Source of the DNA: Mucilaginibacter terrae
Lineage (GTDB): Bacteria > Bacteroidota > Bacteroidia > Sphingobacteriales > Sphingobacteriaceae
Direction: 5' to 3'
Length of the DNA stretch: 64,000 bases
Assembly (NCBI RefSeq): GCF_031951985.1
Contig: NZ_JAVLVU010000001.1
Span: forward strand, 4,650,001 to 4,714,000
This document shows, one piece after another, positions 51,759-60,701 of this stretch (positions within the stretch are counted from its first letter, which is position 1; each line of letters starts with the position of its first letter). The notes beneath the pieces were generated by a model. It was given only the letters and a program-made list of their open reading frames with translations, was not told the origin of the DNA and ran no database searches. The position numbers and the translations under genes were made by a program.

Positions 51759-53153
51759 TTACAAATGGTAAGGCAAATCTTTTTCGGGGATGCTTACCTC
51801 GTAGCCATCTTCCTGTAACACCCTTGCCATAGCCAGCATGCTTTCCTCCTCGCCATGCACTAAAAAAACTTTTTTGAGCTTATGTGGGGCCTGCTGTTTT
51901 ACCGTACCCACTAAATCATCATGATCACCATGAGCGCTAAACAGGTCGGTTTTTTTAATGGTGGCGTAAACGGCGAGGTCGCGGTCTTTAATGTGTACTA
52001 CCGGATCTCCGCGCAGCAGGCGATAGCCTAACGTGCCTTTTGCACAATAGCCAATAAATAAAATGGTACAGTAGTAGTTTTGTATGTTTTTGTACAGATG
52101 ATCCTGTATGCGTCCACCCTCCAGCATGCCTGCCGATGAGATGATGATGCAAGGCTCAAAGTAATTGGATATTTGCTGGCTTTCTCTCAGGTTTTCTACA
52201 TACTGCAAATTATCAAACTCAAACTCATCGCCCTTGGTACGGTAAAAGTCCTGCGCTTCGGCATTTAAAAGCGCGTGGTGCCTGCGGAATACGTTGGTTG
52301 AGGCCGATGCCAGCGGACTATCAACAAATACCTTTACAGGCGGCAATTTACCGCTGCTGAATATTTTGTTGAGCGAGTACACCAAAGCCTGTGTACGGCC
52401 AATGCTAAAGGCGGGTATAATTAACCTGCCCGATTCTTTGATACAGGCTTTTTCAATAGTATCTATCAAAACCTGTTCAATAGTCGTATCTTTTGAGTGC
52501 GTGCGGCCGCCATAGGTCGATTCGCTTACTAAATAATCAACTGGAGGCAGTGGCTGCGGGTCATCAAGTACCGGGTAGTTTTTACGGCCTATATCGCCCG
52601 TAAATGCAATGGTTTTTTCCTCACCGTTATCATTCACCTTAAATACCGCTGCGGCGGCACCCAAAAGGTGCCCAACGGGTATAAAGGTAAGCTCCACATC
52701 GCCGGTTAAACGGAAGGGCTTGTTAAAACCAACAGTAACAAAACGCTCTACCGTATCCATTACGTGCTTTTGCAAATAAAGCGGCTGCGGGCGCGGACCA
52801 TGATAACGGCCCCTGCGGTGCTTGCCGGCCTTTTGCTGTTTGTGCAAAAACACATTAACCGAATCCATCAGCAACAATTCACTCAGTTCGGCAGTAGGAG
52901 GGGTGCATAATATTTGCCCGTCAAAACCCATACGTACCAAAGTGGGCAGGTTGCCCGAGTGGTCTATATGCGCGTGGGTAAGTATGACCACATCAATATC
53001 GCCCGGATTAAAGGGGAAATTTTCGTTAGACTGAACGCTGCGGTCTTTTTCGTAATCAAGGCCGCAATCAACTAATATCTTATATTGGTTAACCTCCAGC
53101 AAATGCATGCTGCCGGTAACCTGCCGGGCTGCCCCGTGTATGGTTAATTTCAT
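51759..53153 (-). CDS. Beta-CASP metallo-beta-lactamase RNA-processing nuclease
   Basis: 464 residues. Metallo-beta-lactamase motif LTHAHIDHSGNLP near residue 58 (HxHxDH), further metal ligands in FIPVGHLLGAAAAVF and FTGDIGRK, then a beta-CASP domain (VDYLVSESTYGGRTHSKD) and the C-terminal DLFSAHGDHDDLVG and VFLVHGEEESM motifs. It resembles the Ysh1/CPSF73-type RNases found in many bacteria; single-strand endo/exonuclease activity is likely. Length is typical. It precedes a palindrome and the ABC exporter. Confidence 0.92.
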   Translation of the reverse strand: MKLTIHGAARQVTGSMHLLEVNQYKILVDCGLDYEKDRSVQSNENFPFNPGDIDVVILTHAHIDHSGNLPTLVRMGFDGQILCTPPTAELSELLLMDSVNVFLHKQQKAGKHRRGRYHGPRPQPLYLQKHVMDTVERFVTVGFNKPFRLTGDVELTFIPVGHLLGAAAAVFKVNDNGEEKTIAFTGDIGRKNYPVLDDPQPLPPVDYLVSESTYGGRTHSKDTTIEQVLIDTIEKACIKESGRLIIPAFSIGRTQALVYSLNKIFSSGKLPPVKVFVDSPLASASTNVFRRHHALLNAEAQDFYRTKGDEFEFDNLQYVENLRESQQISNYFEPCIIISSAGMLEGGRIQDHLYKNIQNYYCTILFIGYCAKGTLGYRLLRGDPVVHIKDRDLAVYATIKKTDLFSAHGDHDDLVGTVKQQAPHKLKKVFLVHGEEESMLAMARVLQEDGYEVSIPEKDLPYHL

Positions 53154-53162
53154 TTTTTTAGT

Positions 53163-53266
53163 TCATTGATGGTTCATGGCTCATGGATGATAGTTCATAG
53201 CAGAAAAGGGAAATCAAATACCCATCTTTATTACAATGAACAATCAACTATGAACCATGAACTTAC
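53163..53266. repeat. Degenerate palindromic repeat
   Basis: GTTCATTGATGGTTCATGGC... on the left and ...AACTATGAACCATGAAC on the right, built from repeated GTTCAT/ATGAAC words; the inverse of the right arm matches the left only in part. Confidence 0.55.
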
Positions 53267-53272
53267 AAGTGC

Positions 53273-55102
53273 TTAAGCACTTGTGTCAAACTGCAACTGG
53301 CTCAAATACTTGTACAAGCCTTCTTCGCGAGCTATTAGTTCTTCGTGGGTGCCGGTTTCAATAATGTGGCCTTTTTCAAGTACCACAATCTTATCGGCCT
53401 CCCGTATGGTAGAGAGGCGATGGGCAATAATGATCGATGTACGGCCTTTCATCAGTTCCTCTAAAGCCTCCTGCACTAAACGCTCTGATTCCGAATCGAG
53501 TGCCGAAGTGGCTTCGTCTAAAATAAGTATCGAGGGGTTTTTAAGCAAGGCTCTTGCAATGGCAATGCGTTGCCTTTGGCCGCCCGATAGTTTAACGCCA
53601 CGTTCGCCAACTATGGTATCATACCCTTCAGGGAAATCTTCAACAAACAGGTGTGCGTTGGCGCGTTTAGCCGCCTGTATAACTTCGGCCTCGGTGGCGT
53701 TGCGTTTACCATAAGCAATGTTTTCGCGTATGGTACCGCCAAACAGCAATACATCTTGCGGAACGATGGCCACCTGGTTACGTATATCGGTAAGGGCATA
53801 CTCGCCGGCAGGTTTGCCGTCAAACAACATGGTGCCGTTTTGCGGGTGATAGAATTGCAAAATAAGCGATGCCATGGTTGATTTTCCCGAACCGCTTGGC
53901 CCTACAATAGCCACTTTTTGCCCGGCGTTAGCTTCCAGGCTCACATCCTTCAATACCTCAATTTCGGGGCGCGAAGGGTAGTGGAAGTTGATGTTTTGGA
54001 AGGTAAGGTTACCTTGTATAGGTTGTTTAATGGCGTTGTCGCTTTCGTGGATGGAGATGGGCTCACCTTCTTCGGCCAGTATTTCTAATACACGTTCGCT
54101 GGCACCTACGGCCTTTTGCACGTTGGCATACAAATCGGGGAAACTACCCATGGCCGCGCCCACAAAAATGGAATACATGATGAAGGTGGTTAAATCGCCC
54201 GTGTGCATCTCGCCATTGCGTACCAATACGGAGCCATACCATATAACACCCACAAACGTACCAAACATGCAAAACACGATGAACGATGCGAATATGCCGC
54301 GAAACTTGGCACCTTTAACAGCAATGCCAACCACATCGCGCAGGTTTTTATCGTAACGGGCGGCCTCAAAAGCTTCGTTAACAAAAGCCTTTACGTTGGC
54401 TATGCCTTGCAGGGTTTCTTCCACAATGGTGTTCGATTCGGCCAGCTTATCCTGCGCCTGGCGAGACAGGTTGCGGATGAATTTGCCAAACACCACGGCA
54501 AATGCCACCAGGAATGGTAAAATAGCTAAAACGGCCAATGTAAGTTTAATAGATACCACAACCAGCAATACCACACCACCAGTTAATAATACCAGCTGGC
54601 GGATAATTTCGGCAAAGGTGGTAGTCAATGTATCTTGTATCTGCGAAAGATCGGCCGATATGCGGCTATTGAGTTCACCAACGCGGCGGTTGGCAAAAAA
54701 GTTCATGGGCAGGGTAACCAGTTTAAAGTAGGTATCGCGGCGTATATCGGCTAATGAACGCTCGGCTACCTGCACAAACCAAACCACCCTGAAAAACGAT
54801 ACACAAGCCTGTGCAAATAACAACACAAAGCCACCAATGGCTATGGAGTTTAAATCGTGTGGTAAAAACTTGTATTTGTAATTGCCTTGTGCGGCATCAA
54901 TCAGTGCTCCCAGTATAGCCGGAAATACCAAGGCTACCAGGCTCGATAAAAAAAGAAAGAATAAACCGGCAATGAACTTGCCACGGTATGGCTTAATATA
55001 ACCCAAAAGTTTACTTACACTTTTGAGGGTTTGCTTGTTTAATTTTGCTTTAGGTAATTCTTTTTCAGATGCGTTCCCACTATTCAGTCGTGCTCTTGCC
55101 AT
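53273..55102 (-). CDS. ABC exporter, MsbA-like half-transporter
   Basis: 609 residues. A six-helix membrane domain (residues about 30-335, for example FIAGLFFLFLSSLVALVFPA, QLVLLTGGVVLLVVVSI) is fused to a nucleotide-binding domain: Walker A VGPSGSGKSTMA near residue 400, Q-loop, signature VKLSGGQRQRIAIARALL near 502, Walker B ILILDEATSALD and the switch His in IIAHRLSTI. It works as a homodimer in the inner membrane and probably flips lipids or exports a hydrophobic compound; lipid A flippase is the likeliest role but not certain. Confidence 0.92.
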   Translation of the reverse strand: MARARLNSGNASEKELPKAKLNKQTLKSVSKLLGYIKPYRGKFIAGLFFLFLSSLVALVFPAILGALIDAAQGNYKYKFLPHDLNSIAIGGFVLLFAQACVSFFRVVWFVQVAERSLADIRRDTYFKLVTLPMNFFANRRVGELNSRISADLSQIQDTLTTTFAEIIRQLVLLTGGVVLLVVVSIKLTLAVLAILPFLVAFAVVFGKFIRNLSRQAQDKLAESNTIVEETLQGIANVKAFVNEAFEAARYDKNLRDVVGIAVKGAKFRGIFASFIVFCMFGTFVGVIWYGSVLVRNGEMHTGDLTTFIMYSIFVGAAMGSFPDLYANVQKAVGASERVLEILAEEGEPISIHESDNAIKQPIQGNLTFQNINFHYPSRPEIEVLKDVSLEANAGQKVAIVGPSGSGKSTMASLILQFYHPQNGTMLFDGKPAGEYALTDIRNQVAIVPQDVLLFGGTIRENIAYGKRNATEAEVIQAAKRANAHLFVEDFPEGYDTIVGERGVKLSGGQRQRIAIARALLKNPSILILDEATSALDSESERLVQEALEELMKGRTSIIIAHRLSTIREADKIVVLEKGHIIETGTHEELIAREEGLYKYLSQLQFDTSA

Positions 55103-55141
55103 ATATGTTTATCCTCTGATAAATTATTTCAACTTGTAAAA

Positions 55142-55663
55142 TTAAGCTTTAACTGTACGTTTACGGATAAGCGCAAGTAAAATTGACGTTATAATGAGAA
55201 CGGCAATGGCAATTTTGTACTTATTGCTGTCTTTGTCTACTGCTTTTTCTCGCTCCTCTGCTTCTTTTATCAACTTAGCGTTTTGCTCGCGCAGGCGGTT
55301 TATGGTGCGCATATAGGTTAAATTGGCATCCTGCACCTGGTTTTTTTGCGTTTCTACCTGTTTTTGTTCAAACATGCGGTAATCCAGCAAAACCTTAATT
55401 TGCTTAAAAATCTGGTTGTCCGTCTCGGTAATGGCCATCAGTATCTCGTTACTGCGGCGGATGTCTTTTTTGGTTTGCAGGCCAAAAATGCCGGTGTGTT
55501 TGCTAAGGCTTTCTTCATATTCGCCAAACTTTTGACTGCGTTGGGCCAGCATGCCGTTTATTCTTTTACGCTGAATTTCATAAGTAGCCGAGTCGGGGCT
55601 GCTTTGCGCCATAAGGGCGTAGCCGTTCAGGCAAACCAGTAAGGCCAGTACTAATCTTTTCAT
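55142..55663 (-). CDS. Coiled-coil protein with signal and C-terminal membrane segment
   Basis: 173 residues from the ATG at 55663, which opens a signal peptide (MKRLVLALLVCLNGYALMAQ); a 40-residue upstream frame overlaps the next gene and is rejected. The middle is a charged, heptad-rich helix (LREQNAKLIKEAEEREKAVD) and the C-terminus a membrane helix (IAIAVLIITSILLALI) with a basic tail RKRTVKA. It resembles other small Bacteroidota envelope proteins but no family is assigned. The start is 12 bases past the SAM hydrolase stop, so the two are co-transcribed. Confidence 0.7.
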   Translation of the reverse strand: MKRLVLALLVCLNGYALMAQSSPDSATYEIQRKRINGMLAQRSQKFGEYEESLSKHTGIFGLQTKKDIRRSNEILMAITETDNQIFKQIKVLLDYRMFEQKQVETQKNQVQDANLTYMRTINRLREQNAKLIKEAEEREKAVDKDSNKYKIAIAVLIITSILLALIRKRTVKA

Positions 55664-55674
55664 CAGGGGCCAAG

Positions 55675-56451
55675 TTACTGAAAATCTATAATTACGCTGT
55701 CGCCCAGGTTTAGGCCCAGCAAACCGGCTGCGTTGCCCTTGTTTATAGCAATTTCGAGGTGATCGCTTATGCCAAACAGGCACAGCTTTTCGCCCTCGGG
55801 TACTTCATTATAGTGCCAGCTAAGGTGGGTAATGGTTTCGTTGCGCTTAAAGTACAGCACAAAGCGGCGGCCTTCCTGTATGCGGTTAAAAAAGTCTTTG
55901 GTAACATTGGTAATTACGTTCTGGAACGAATCGATGTAGATCACCATGCCGCGTATCTGGTTGCGCTCAATAGCTGGTTGCAGGGTGGTTTTGCGCTCAA
56001 TGCCCATTACCGGTACGCCAATTTCTTCAATGGGCTTGCCTTCGGCCAAGTGGCAGGCAGCTTTCACAAAAATATCGGCCAGCGGGAAGTGCAGGAATTT
56101 GAGGTCCTGCAAAATGTTGATTTCCATGATCTCATCGGGCTCATCATCAAAAATGAGCGAGAAGATGCCGTTATCGGCCCCAACAAAATAATGATTTTTG
56201 TATTTAACGGCTAAAAACTTGGTATCGTCATTATATACCGTGTCAATACCTATGAGGTGTACCGTTTCTTCCGGAAAATAATGGAAACTATTCTTTAAAA
56301 TGAAGCCGGCCTGTTGTATATTAAAGGCGGCAACCGAGTGGGTAATATCAACAATATTAACGGCCGGTAAAATCTTTAAAATACTGCCTTTAAGCGCGGC
56401 CTGATAAATGTCTTTATCGCCGAGGTCAGTAGTTAAAGTTATTATTGCCAT
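55675..56451 (-). CDS. SAM hydrolase / SAM hydroxide adenosyltransferase (DUF62)
   Basis: 258 residues. Family of SAM-dependent halogenase-like enzymes; the plain members hydrolyse S-adenosylmethionine to adenosine and methionine. Diagnostic segments: ITLTTDLGDKDIYQAALKGS near residue 4 (catalytic Asp), VDITHSVAAFNIQQAGFIL, FVGADNGIFSLIF near 95, and VIYIDSFQNVITNV near residue 173. Chlorinase or fluorinase activity would need extra loops that are not obvious. It begins the minus-strand unit with the coiled-coil protein and, further on, the ABC exporter and nuclease. Confidence 0.9.
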   Translation of the reverse strand: MAIITLTTDLGDKDIYQAALKGSILKILPAVNIVDITHSVAAFNIQQAGFILKNSFHYFPEETVHLIGIDTVYNDDTKFLAVKYKNHYFVGADNGIFSLIFDDEPDEIMEINILQDLKFLHFPLADIFVKAACHLAEGKPIEEIGVPVMGIERKTTLQPAIERNQIRGMVIYIDSFQNVITNVTKDFFNRIQEGRRFVLYFKRNETITHLSWHYNEVPEGEKLCLFGISDHLEIAINKGNAAGLLGLNLGDSVIIDFQ

Positions 56452-56555
56452 TCGTATTTAAAAAGATTTATTGCTAATCTTGTAAAAGCGTTACAAGGTG
56501 CAAATATTCAAAAAATTTAACCATAACGAATCAACAACTACAAAATCATTTTCTG

Positions 56556-57518
56556 TTGAACGAACTAAAAATATCAATCGACCACATAAACCCCGCGGTG
56601 TTGTGGGGGCCAAATAATGATCACTTTGAGATTATTAAGAAGCAATACCCTAAGCTTAAAATAGTTGCGCGTGGCAGCGAAGTAAAGGTTTTGGGCGATG
56701 AGCAGGAGCTATCCTTGTTTAACGAGAAATTCAGCTACCTGTTGCAGCACGTTGAAAAACACGACAACCTGGCCATTACCGACCTTGAACGCATACTGGG
56801 CGCTAAAAACCTACAACCCAAACCAGCCGAAGCACAAGCCGAAAAGCCCGGAAGCACCGGCGAGGTAATCGTATTTGGCCATAACGGTATTATGGTAAAG
56901 GCCCGCACGGCCAACCAGCGCCGAATGGTAGATAGTATTGTAAAAAACGATATTGTGCTGGCTATTGGTCCGGCTGGTACGGGTAAAACCTATACGGCGG
57001 TAGCATTGGCGGTTAGGGCGTTAAAAAATAAGGAGATCAAACGCATCATCCTTACCCGCCCGGCGGTTGAGGCTGGCGAAAACCTCGGCTTTTTACCCGG
57101 CGACTTAAAAGAAAAGATTGACCCGTACCTGCGCCCGCTTTATGATGCGTTGGACGATATGATACCGCCCGAAAAGCTGAAAACCTATTTAGAGAACCGA
57201 ACCATCGAAATTGCGCCGCTTGCCTTTATGCGCGGCCGTACCCTCGATAACTGCTTTGTAATATTGGATGAGGCGCAAAACGCTACCGATATGCAGCTCA
57301 AAATGTTTTTAACCCGTATGGGGCCATCGGCAAAATTTATTGTAACCGGCGACGTTACCCAAATTGACTTGCCCAAAAAGCAGCAATCGGGCCTGCACAC
57401 CGCCCTGCGCATTTTACCCGATATTAAAGGCATCGAAATTATTTACCTGAGCGGCGAAGACGTGGTGCGCCACAAACTGGTACGCAAAATTTTGGAAGCT
57501 TACGGTGATATACAGTAA
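56556..57518 (+). CDS. PhoH-family ATPase
   Basis: 320 residues from TTG 56556 (an in-frame ATG near the start is absent). N-terminal KH-like region, then the PhoH domain: Walker A AIGPAGTGKTYTAVALAVRA near residue 137, RPAVEAGENLGFLPGDL near 168, Walker B CFVILDEAQNATDMQLKMFL near 229, and FIVTGDVTQIDLP. PhoH proteins are cytosolic ATPases with probable RNA-helicase or RNA-processing links; the exact role is unsettled. Divergent from the SAM hydrolase gene; a repeat-rich 148-base gap separates it from purC. Confidence 0.93.
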   Translation: MNELKISIDHINPAVLWGPNNDHFEIIKKQYPKLKIVARGSEVKVLGDEQELSLFNEKFSYLLQHVEKHDNLAITDLERILGAKNLQPKPAEAQAEKPGSTGEVIVFGHNGIMVKARTANQRRMVDSIVKNDIVLAIGPAGTGKTYTAVALAVRALKNKEIKRIILTRPAVEAGENLGFLPGDLKEKIDPYLRPLYDALDDMIPPEKLKTYLENRTIEIAPLAFMRGRTLDNCFVILDEAQNATDMQLKMFLTRMGPSAKFIVTGDVTQIDLPKKQQSGLHTALRILPDIKGIEIIYLSGEDVVRHKLVRKILEAYGDIQ

Positions 57519-57526
57519 TAGAGAGA

Positions 57527-57664
57527 GTCAAGAATATAGATTACAGAGTCAAGACAAACAGTGTTACTTTTCATTCTGTATTCTTGACTCTGTACTCTTG
57601 ATTCTATTTCAAAGACTATTAACTTCGCACTCTGTATTCCTGATTCTATATTCTTGATTCTATT
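57527..57664. repeat. Degenerate repeat of AGAGTCAAGA / ATTCTTGATTCT words
   Basis: AGAGTCAAGAATATAGATTA on the left, then several inverted words: TGTATTCTTGACTCTGTAC, TCTTGATTCTATTTC, TGTATTCCTGATTCTATATT. The set is palindromic overall, partly tandem. A fragment recurs at 59992-60030 after rnz. It fills the phoH-purC gap. Confidence 0.65.
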
Positions 57665-57666
57665 CA

Positions 57667-58611
57667 ATGGAAGCTATAAAACAAACGCATTATAATTTTC
57701 CGGGCCAAACGGCCTTTTACAAGGGTAAGGTACGCGATGTATATACCATTGAAGATAAATACCTGGTGATGGTGGTGTCTGACCGTATTTCGGCCTTTGA
57801 TGTGGTACTGCCCGAGCCTATTCCTTTTAAAGGACAGGTGCTTAACCAGATAGCCGCTACTTTTTTAGAGGCCACTGCCGATATTGTACCTAACTGGGTG
57901 GTAACCGTGCCCGATCCAAGCGTAACTATTGGCCGTATGTGCGAGCCCTTTAAGGTAGAAATGGTTATACGGGGTTATTTGGCAGGTCATGCTGCGCGTG
58001 AATACACCGCTGGTAAACGTACGCTTTGCGGTGTAGCCCTGCCCGAAGGTTTAAAAGAGAACGATAAACTGCCCGAGCCAATCATTACCCCAACCACCAA
58101 AGCATCGGTAGGGCATGATGAGGATATATCGCGCGAGGACATTTTAGCTAAAGGTATTGTAAGCGAAGAAGATTACTTGCGGTTAGAGCAATACACCCGT
58201 GCCTTGTATGCCCGCGGTACGCAAATTGCTGCCGAACGCGGCCTTATTTTGGTAGATACCAAGTATGAGTTTGGCAAGGCCGATGGCAAAATTTTCCTGA
58301 TCGATGAAATTCATACGCCTGACTCATCGCGGTATTTTTACAGCGAAGGTTATGCCGAACGCCAGGCAAGCGGCGAACCGCAAAAACAGCTGAGTAAAGA
58401 GTTTGTAAGGAAGTGGTTAATTGAAAACGGCTTTCAGGGTAAAGACGGGCAAACTGTACCTGTTATGACGCCCGAAATTGTAAAGTCGATATCAGATAGG
58501 TACATTGAACTGTACGAGCAAATAACCGGTAAAACCTTTGTTAAGCCTGCAAACGGCGAGGTTTTAAAACGCGTGGAAGACGCGGTAAACCTTTCGCTCA
58601 AAACTTTGTAA
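57667..58611 (+). CDS. purC: SAICAR synthase
   Basis: 314 residues. Purine synthesis: joins CAIR and aspartate with ATP. Family segments: FYKGKVRDVYTIEDKYLVMV at the start, SDRISAFDVVLPEPIPFKG, GRMCEPFKVEMVIRGYLAGH near residue 100, LPEPIITPTTKASVGHDEDI, and IFLIDEIHTPDSSRYFYSE near residue 205. It is the longer eukaryote/Bacteroidota type (about 310 residues) rather than the 237-residue E. coli type. It follows phoH and precedes a STAS gene; no other purine gene is near. Confidence 0.96.
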   Translation: MEAIKQTHYNFPGQTAFYKGKVRDVYTIEDKYLVMVVSDRISAFDVVLPEPIPFKGQVLNQIAATFLEATADIVPNWVVTVPDPSVTIGRMCEPFKVEMVIRGYLAGHAAREYTAGKRTLCGVALPEGLKENDKLPEPIITPTTKASVGHDEDISREDILAKGIVSEEDYLRLEQYTRALYARGTQIAAERGLILVDTKYEFGKADGKIFLIDEIHTPDSSRYFYSEGYAERQASGEPQKQLSKEFVRKWLIENGFQGKDGQTVPVMTPEIVKSISDRYIELYEQITGKTFVKPANGEVLKRVEDAVNLSLKTL

Positions 58612-58662
58612 TTGTATTAATACGTAAATAAGTTATATCTTTATCCCTATAATTATTTTAAC

Positions 58663-59040
58663 ATGAAATTCACTGTTGATAAGCATGAGAAGTATGTGTT
58701 GATTAAGCTAAACGAATCAAAGCTGAATTCATTGATCACTCCTCAACTTAAATCTGAACTGATCCTTATTAACACCGAGGGTCAGCGTAATATAATACTG
58801 GATCTTTGCCAGGTTAAATTTGCCGATTCATCGGGCTTGAGCAGCCTGTTGGTTGGTCACCGTTTGTGCAAAAATGCCGAAGGCAGCTTTATTTTAACCT
58901 GCCTTAATGATGCGGTTGCCCGTTTGATCAGTATTTCACAATTGGATAACGTTTTAACCATCGTTCCAACTCCAGAAGAAGCTATCGACCATGTATTTAT
59001 GGAAGAGATAGAAAAAGAATTGAAAAAAGAAGCAAAATAA
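58663..59040 (+). CDS. STAS-domain protein, anti-sigma-factor-antagonist type
   Basis: 125 residues. Single STAS domain: YVLIKLNESKLNSLITPQLK, ILDLCQVKFADSSGLSSLLV (DSSGL with the serine that is phosphorylated in SpoIIAA-like proteins, near residue 57) and GSFILTCLNDAVARLISISQ. The tail is acidic/lysine-rich (EEIEKELKKEAK). No kinase, anti-sigma or phosphatase gene is adjacent, so any partner lies elsewhere. It is followed 22 bases later by rnz, which it may share a transcript with. Confidence 0.88.
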   Translation: MKFTVDKHEKYVLIKLNESKLNSLITPQLKSELILINTEGQRNIILDLCQVKFADSSGLSSLLVGHRLCKNAEGSFILTCLNDAVARLISISQLDNVLTIVPTPEEAIDHVFMEEIEKELKKEAK

Positions 59041-59062
59041 CCCATAAGTATGTTTACCGTAT

Positions 59063-59989
59063 ATGAAGTTTGAGGTAACCATACTTGGAAGCAGTTCTGC
59101 AACCCCCATATTTAACAGAAATCCTACGGCACAGGTGCTCAACATAAACGAGCGCCTGTACCTTATAGACTGCGGTGAGGGCACACAGCAGCAAATGCTG
59201 CGCTTTGATGTTAAATCCAGCCGCATCGATCATATCTTTATCAGCCACTTACACGGCGATCATTACTTGGGTCTTATTGGTTTAGTATCGTCCATGCACT
59301 TAAACGGGCGTGTAAAGCCTTTAAAGCTGTATGGCCCGGCGCCCCTGCTCGAAATTATTCATGTTCAGTTTAAATACTCCGAAACGGTGCTTAATTACGA
59401 AATTGAATTTGTACCTACCGATGCATCGGCCCCGCAGGTTATTTTAGAAAATCAGGACATTATTGTAGAAAGCATCCCGCTCGATCATCGTATTGCCACT
59501 ACCGGCTTTTTGTTTAAGCAAAAAAAACGGTTACGTAAAATTATTAAAAGCAGGGTAGAGGAACTGAACATTGCGGTTGAGCATTACCCAACCTTAAAGC
59601 GTGGCGAAGATTATACTGCGCCTGATGGTAAGCGGTACAAAAATGAGGAACTGACCACCGATTCGGAACAGCCCAAATGTTACGCTTATTGCTCTGATAC
59701 CATTTACAACGAACGTTATTTTGAGCAAATAAAAAATGCCGACCTGCTATATCATGAGGCCACATTTTTGCACAACATGCTCGACCGTGCCAATAAAACC
59801 TTTCATACCACTGCCTGGCAGGCTGGGCAGGTAGCCGCACAAACCGGCGCTAAAGCGCTGCTCATCGGCCATTTTTCAGCACGTTACAAAAGCTTAGTTG
59901 AATTGCTGGATGAAGCACGAAGTGTATTCCCAGCTACCGAACTGGCTATTGAAGGCACTACCTTTCAGGTGGGTGAAGATATGGCTTAA
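59063..59989 (+). CDS. rnz: Ribonuclease Z
   Basis: 308 residues. tRNA 3'-end processing endonuclease of the metallo-beta-lactamase fold. Metal motif ISHLHGDHYLGLIGL near residue 60 (HxHxDH), LGSSSATPIFNRNPTAQVLN at the start, LIDCGEGTQQQMLRF near residue 32, CYAYCSDTIYN and YHEATFL near residue 232, and the last His in LLIGHFSARY near 272. Typical length. A nearby ATG at 59050 opens an overlapping seven-codon frame that is not considered a gene. Confidence 0.95.
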   Translation: MKFEVTILGSSSATPIFNRNPTAQVLNINERLYLIDCGEGTQQQMLRFDVKSSRIDHIFISHLHGDHYLGLIGLVSSMHLNGRVKPLKLYGPAPLLEIIHVQFKYSETVLNYEIEFVPTDASAPQVILENQDIIVESIPLDHRIATTGFLFKQKKRLRKIIKSRVEELNIAVEHYPTLKRGEDYTAPDGKRYKNEELTTDSEQPKCYAYCSDTIYNERYFEQIKNADLLYHEATFLHNMLDRANKTFHTTAWQAGQVAAQTGAKALLIGHFSARYKSLVELLDEARSVFPATELAIEGTTFQVGEDMA

Positions 59990-60046
59990 GGGAGAGAGTC
60001 AAGAGTGTAGAATCAGGAATCAAGAATTTGTATTCATTTCCCAACT

Positions 60047-60082
60047 TGTCATTTCGAGGAACGAGAAATCTTTTAGAAGCGA
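60047..60082 (+). repeat. Extra copy of GIY-YIG element left arm
   Basis: TGTCATTTCGAGGAACGAGA then AATCTTTTAGAAGCGA, one mismatch to 60144-60179, same orientation. It lies 62 bases left of the element. Confidence 0.8.
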
Positions 60083-60143
60083 CAAGCTCGGGAATTTTCC
60101 ATATTTGCCTTTTTGAAAGGCATTGATTCAACCAAATCCGCCA

Positions 60144-60591
60144 TGTCATTTCGAGGAACGAGAAATCTTTTCGAAGCGATGGGTTAATGAACCGAAAGTT
60201 ACCGTTCAACTCTTAATCTCATCATTTAAAAACTTTATTTCAGGATTGATGCTTTTGATCAATTCAATCTTTTTTTCTCTACGCCACTTTTTGATTTCTT
60301 TTTCGCGACTAATAGCGTGTTCAATATTAGTATGGCGTTCATAGAATATCAAATTACAACAATAGTATTTGCCGGCGTGTGTATCTGGATTACCCTTATT
60401 GGCAAAATGCTCGGCTAAGCGTCGCTCATGGTCATTTGTAACGCCAACGTAAAATGCAGTTAAGGTGGGATTAGTAGTTATGTAAACGAAGAAATTGTAA
60501 TTCCACATAGGTTAGTCAACATACTAACTGTCCAATTGCTATGCAAATGGCATTGTCGCTTCGAAAAGATTTCTCATTCCTCGCAATGACA
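60144..60591. mobile_element. GIY-YIG gene bracketed by 36-bp inverted repeats
   Basis: The left repeat 60144-60179 begins TGTCATTTCGAGGAACGAGA and the right repeat 60556-60591 is its inverse with 34 of 36 bases matching. Between them are 26 bases, a complete GIY-YIG gene on the minus strand, and 47 bases. The same arms occur without a gene at 22386-22476 (both arms) and as single arms at 40683, 60047 and 60630. This looks like a small mobile or nuclease-maintained element; classification is inference. Confidence 0.6.
60206..60508 (-). CDS. GIY-YIG nuclease, single domain
   Basis: 100 residues. The GIY-YIG core is complete: FVYITTNPTLTAFYVGVTND near residue 7 (Tyr pair in VYI and YVG), Arg pair in HERRLAEH near residue 28, and the metal-binding Glu in AISREKEIKKWRREKK near residue 70. 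There is no added DNA-binding domain. The family (UPF0213/YhbQ-like) is widespread in Bacteroidota and often multi-copy. The gene is framed by inverted repeats, with a fourth arm just beyond, so it may cut at these palindromes or help spread them. Its start is 60508, chosen because the motif begins six residues later. Confidence 0.88.
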   Translation of the reverse strand: MWNYNFFVYITTNPTLTAFYVGVTNDHERRLAEHFANKGNPDTHAGKYYCCNLIFYERHTNIEHAISREKEIKKWRREKKIELIKSINPEIKFLNDEIKS

Positions 60592-60629
60592 GGCGGGTGA
60601 TGGAATATTTTAATTAAACTTCTCACGAA

Positions 60630-60662
60630 TGTCATTTCGACTTTAGGAGAAATCTTTTCGAA
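60630..60662 (+). repeat. Additional GTCATTTCGA arm
   Basis: TGTCATTTCGACTTTAGGAG then AAATCTTTTCGAA; a fourth arm within 620 bases, oriented like the left arm of the GIY-YIG element. Confidence 0.75.
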
Positions 60663-60701
60663 TCAATAAGTGTACACTCCTTCACCAACTCACTCATTAA
60701 C

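Noticed and set aside
57527..57664. CRISPR-like array
   Set aside because: Repeated words are variable in length and orientation, no regular spacers, no cas genes in the window.
59050..59073. Seven-codon ORF overlapping the start of rnz
   Set aside because: Too short to judge and no supporting context; chance is likely.
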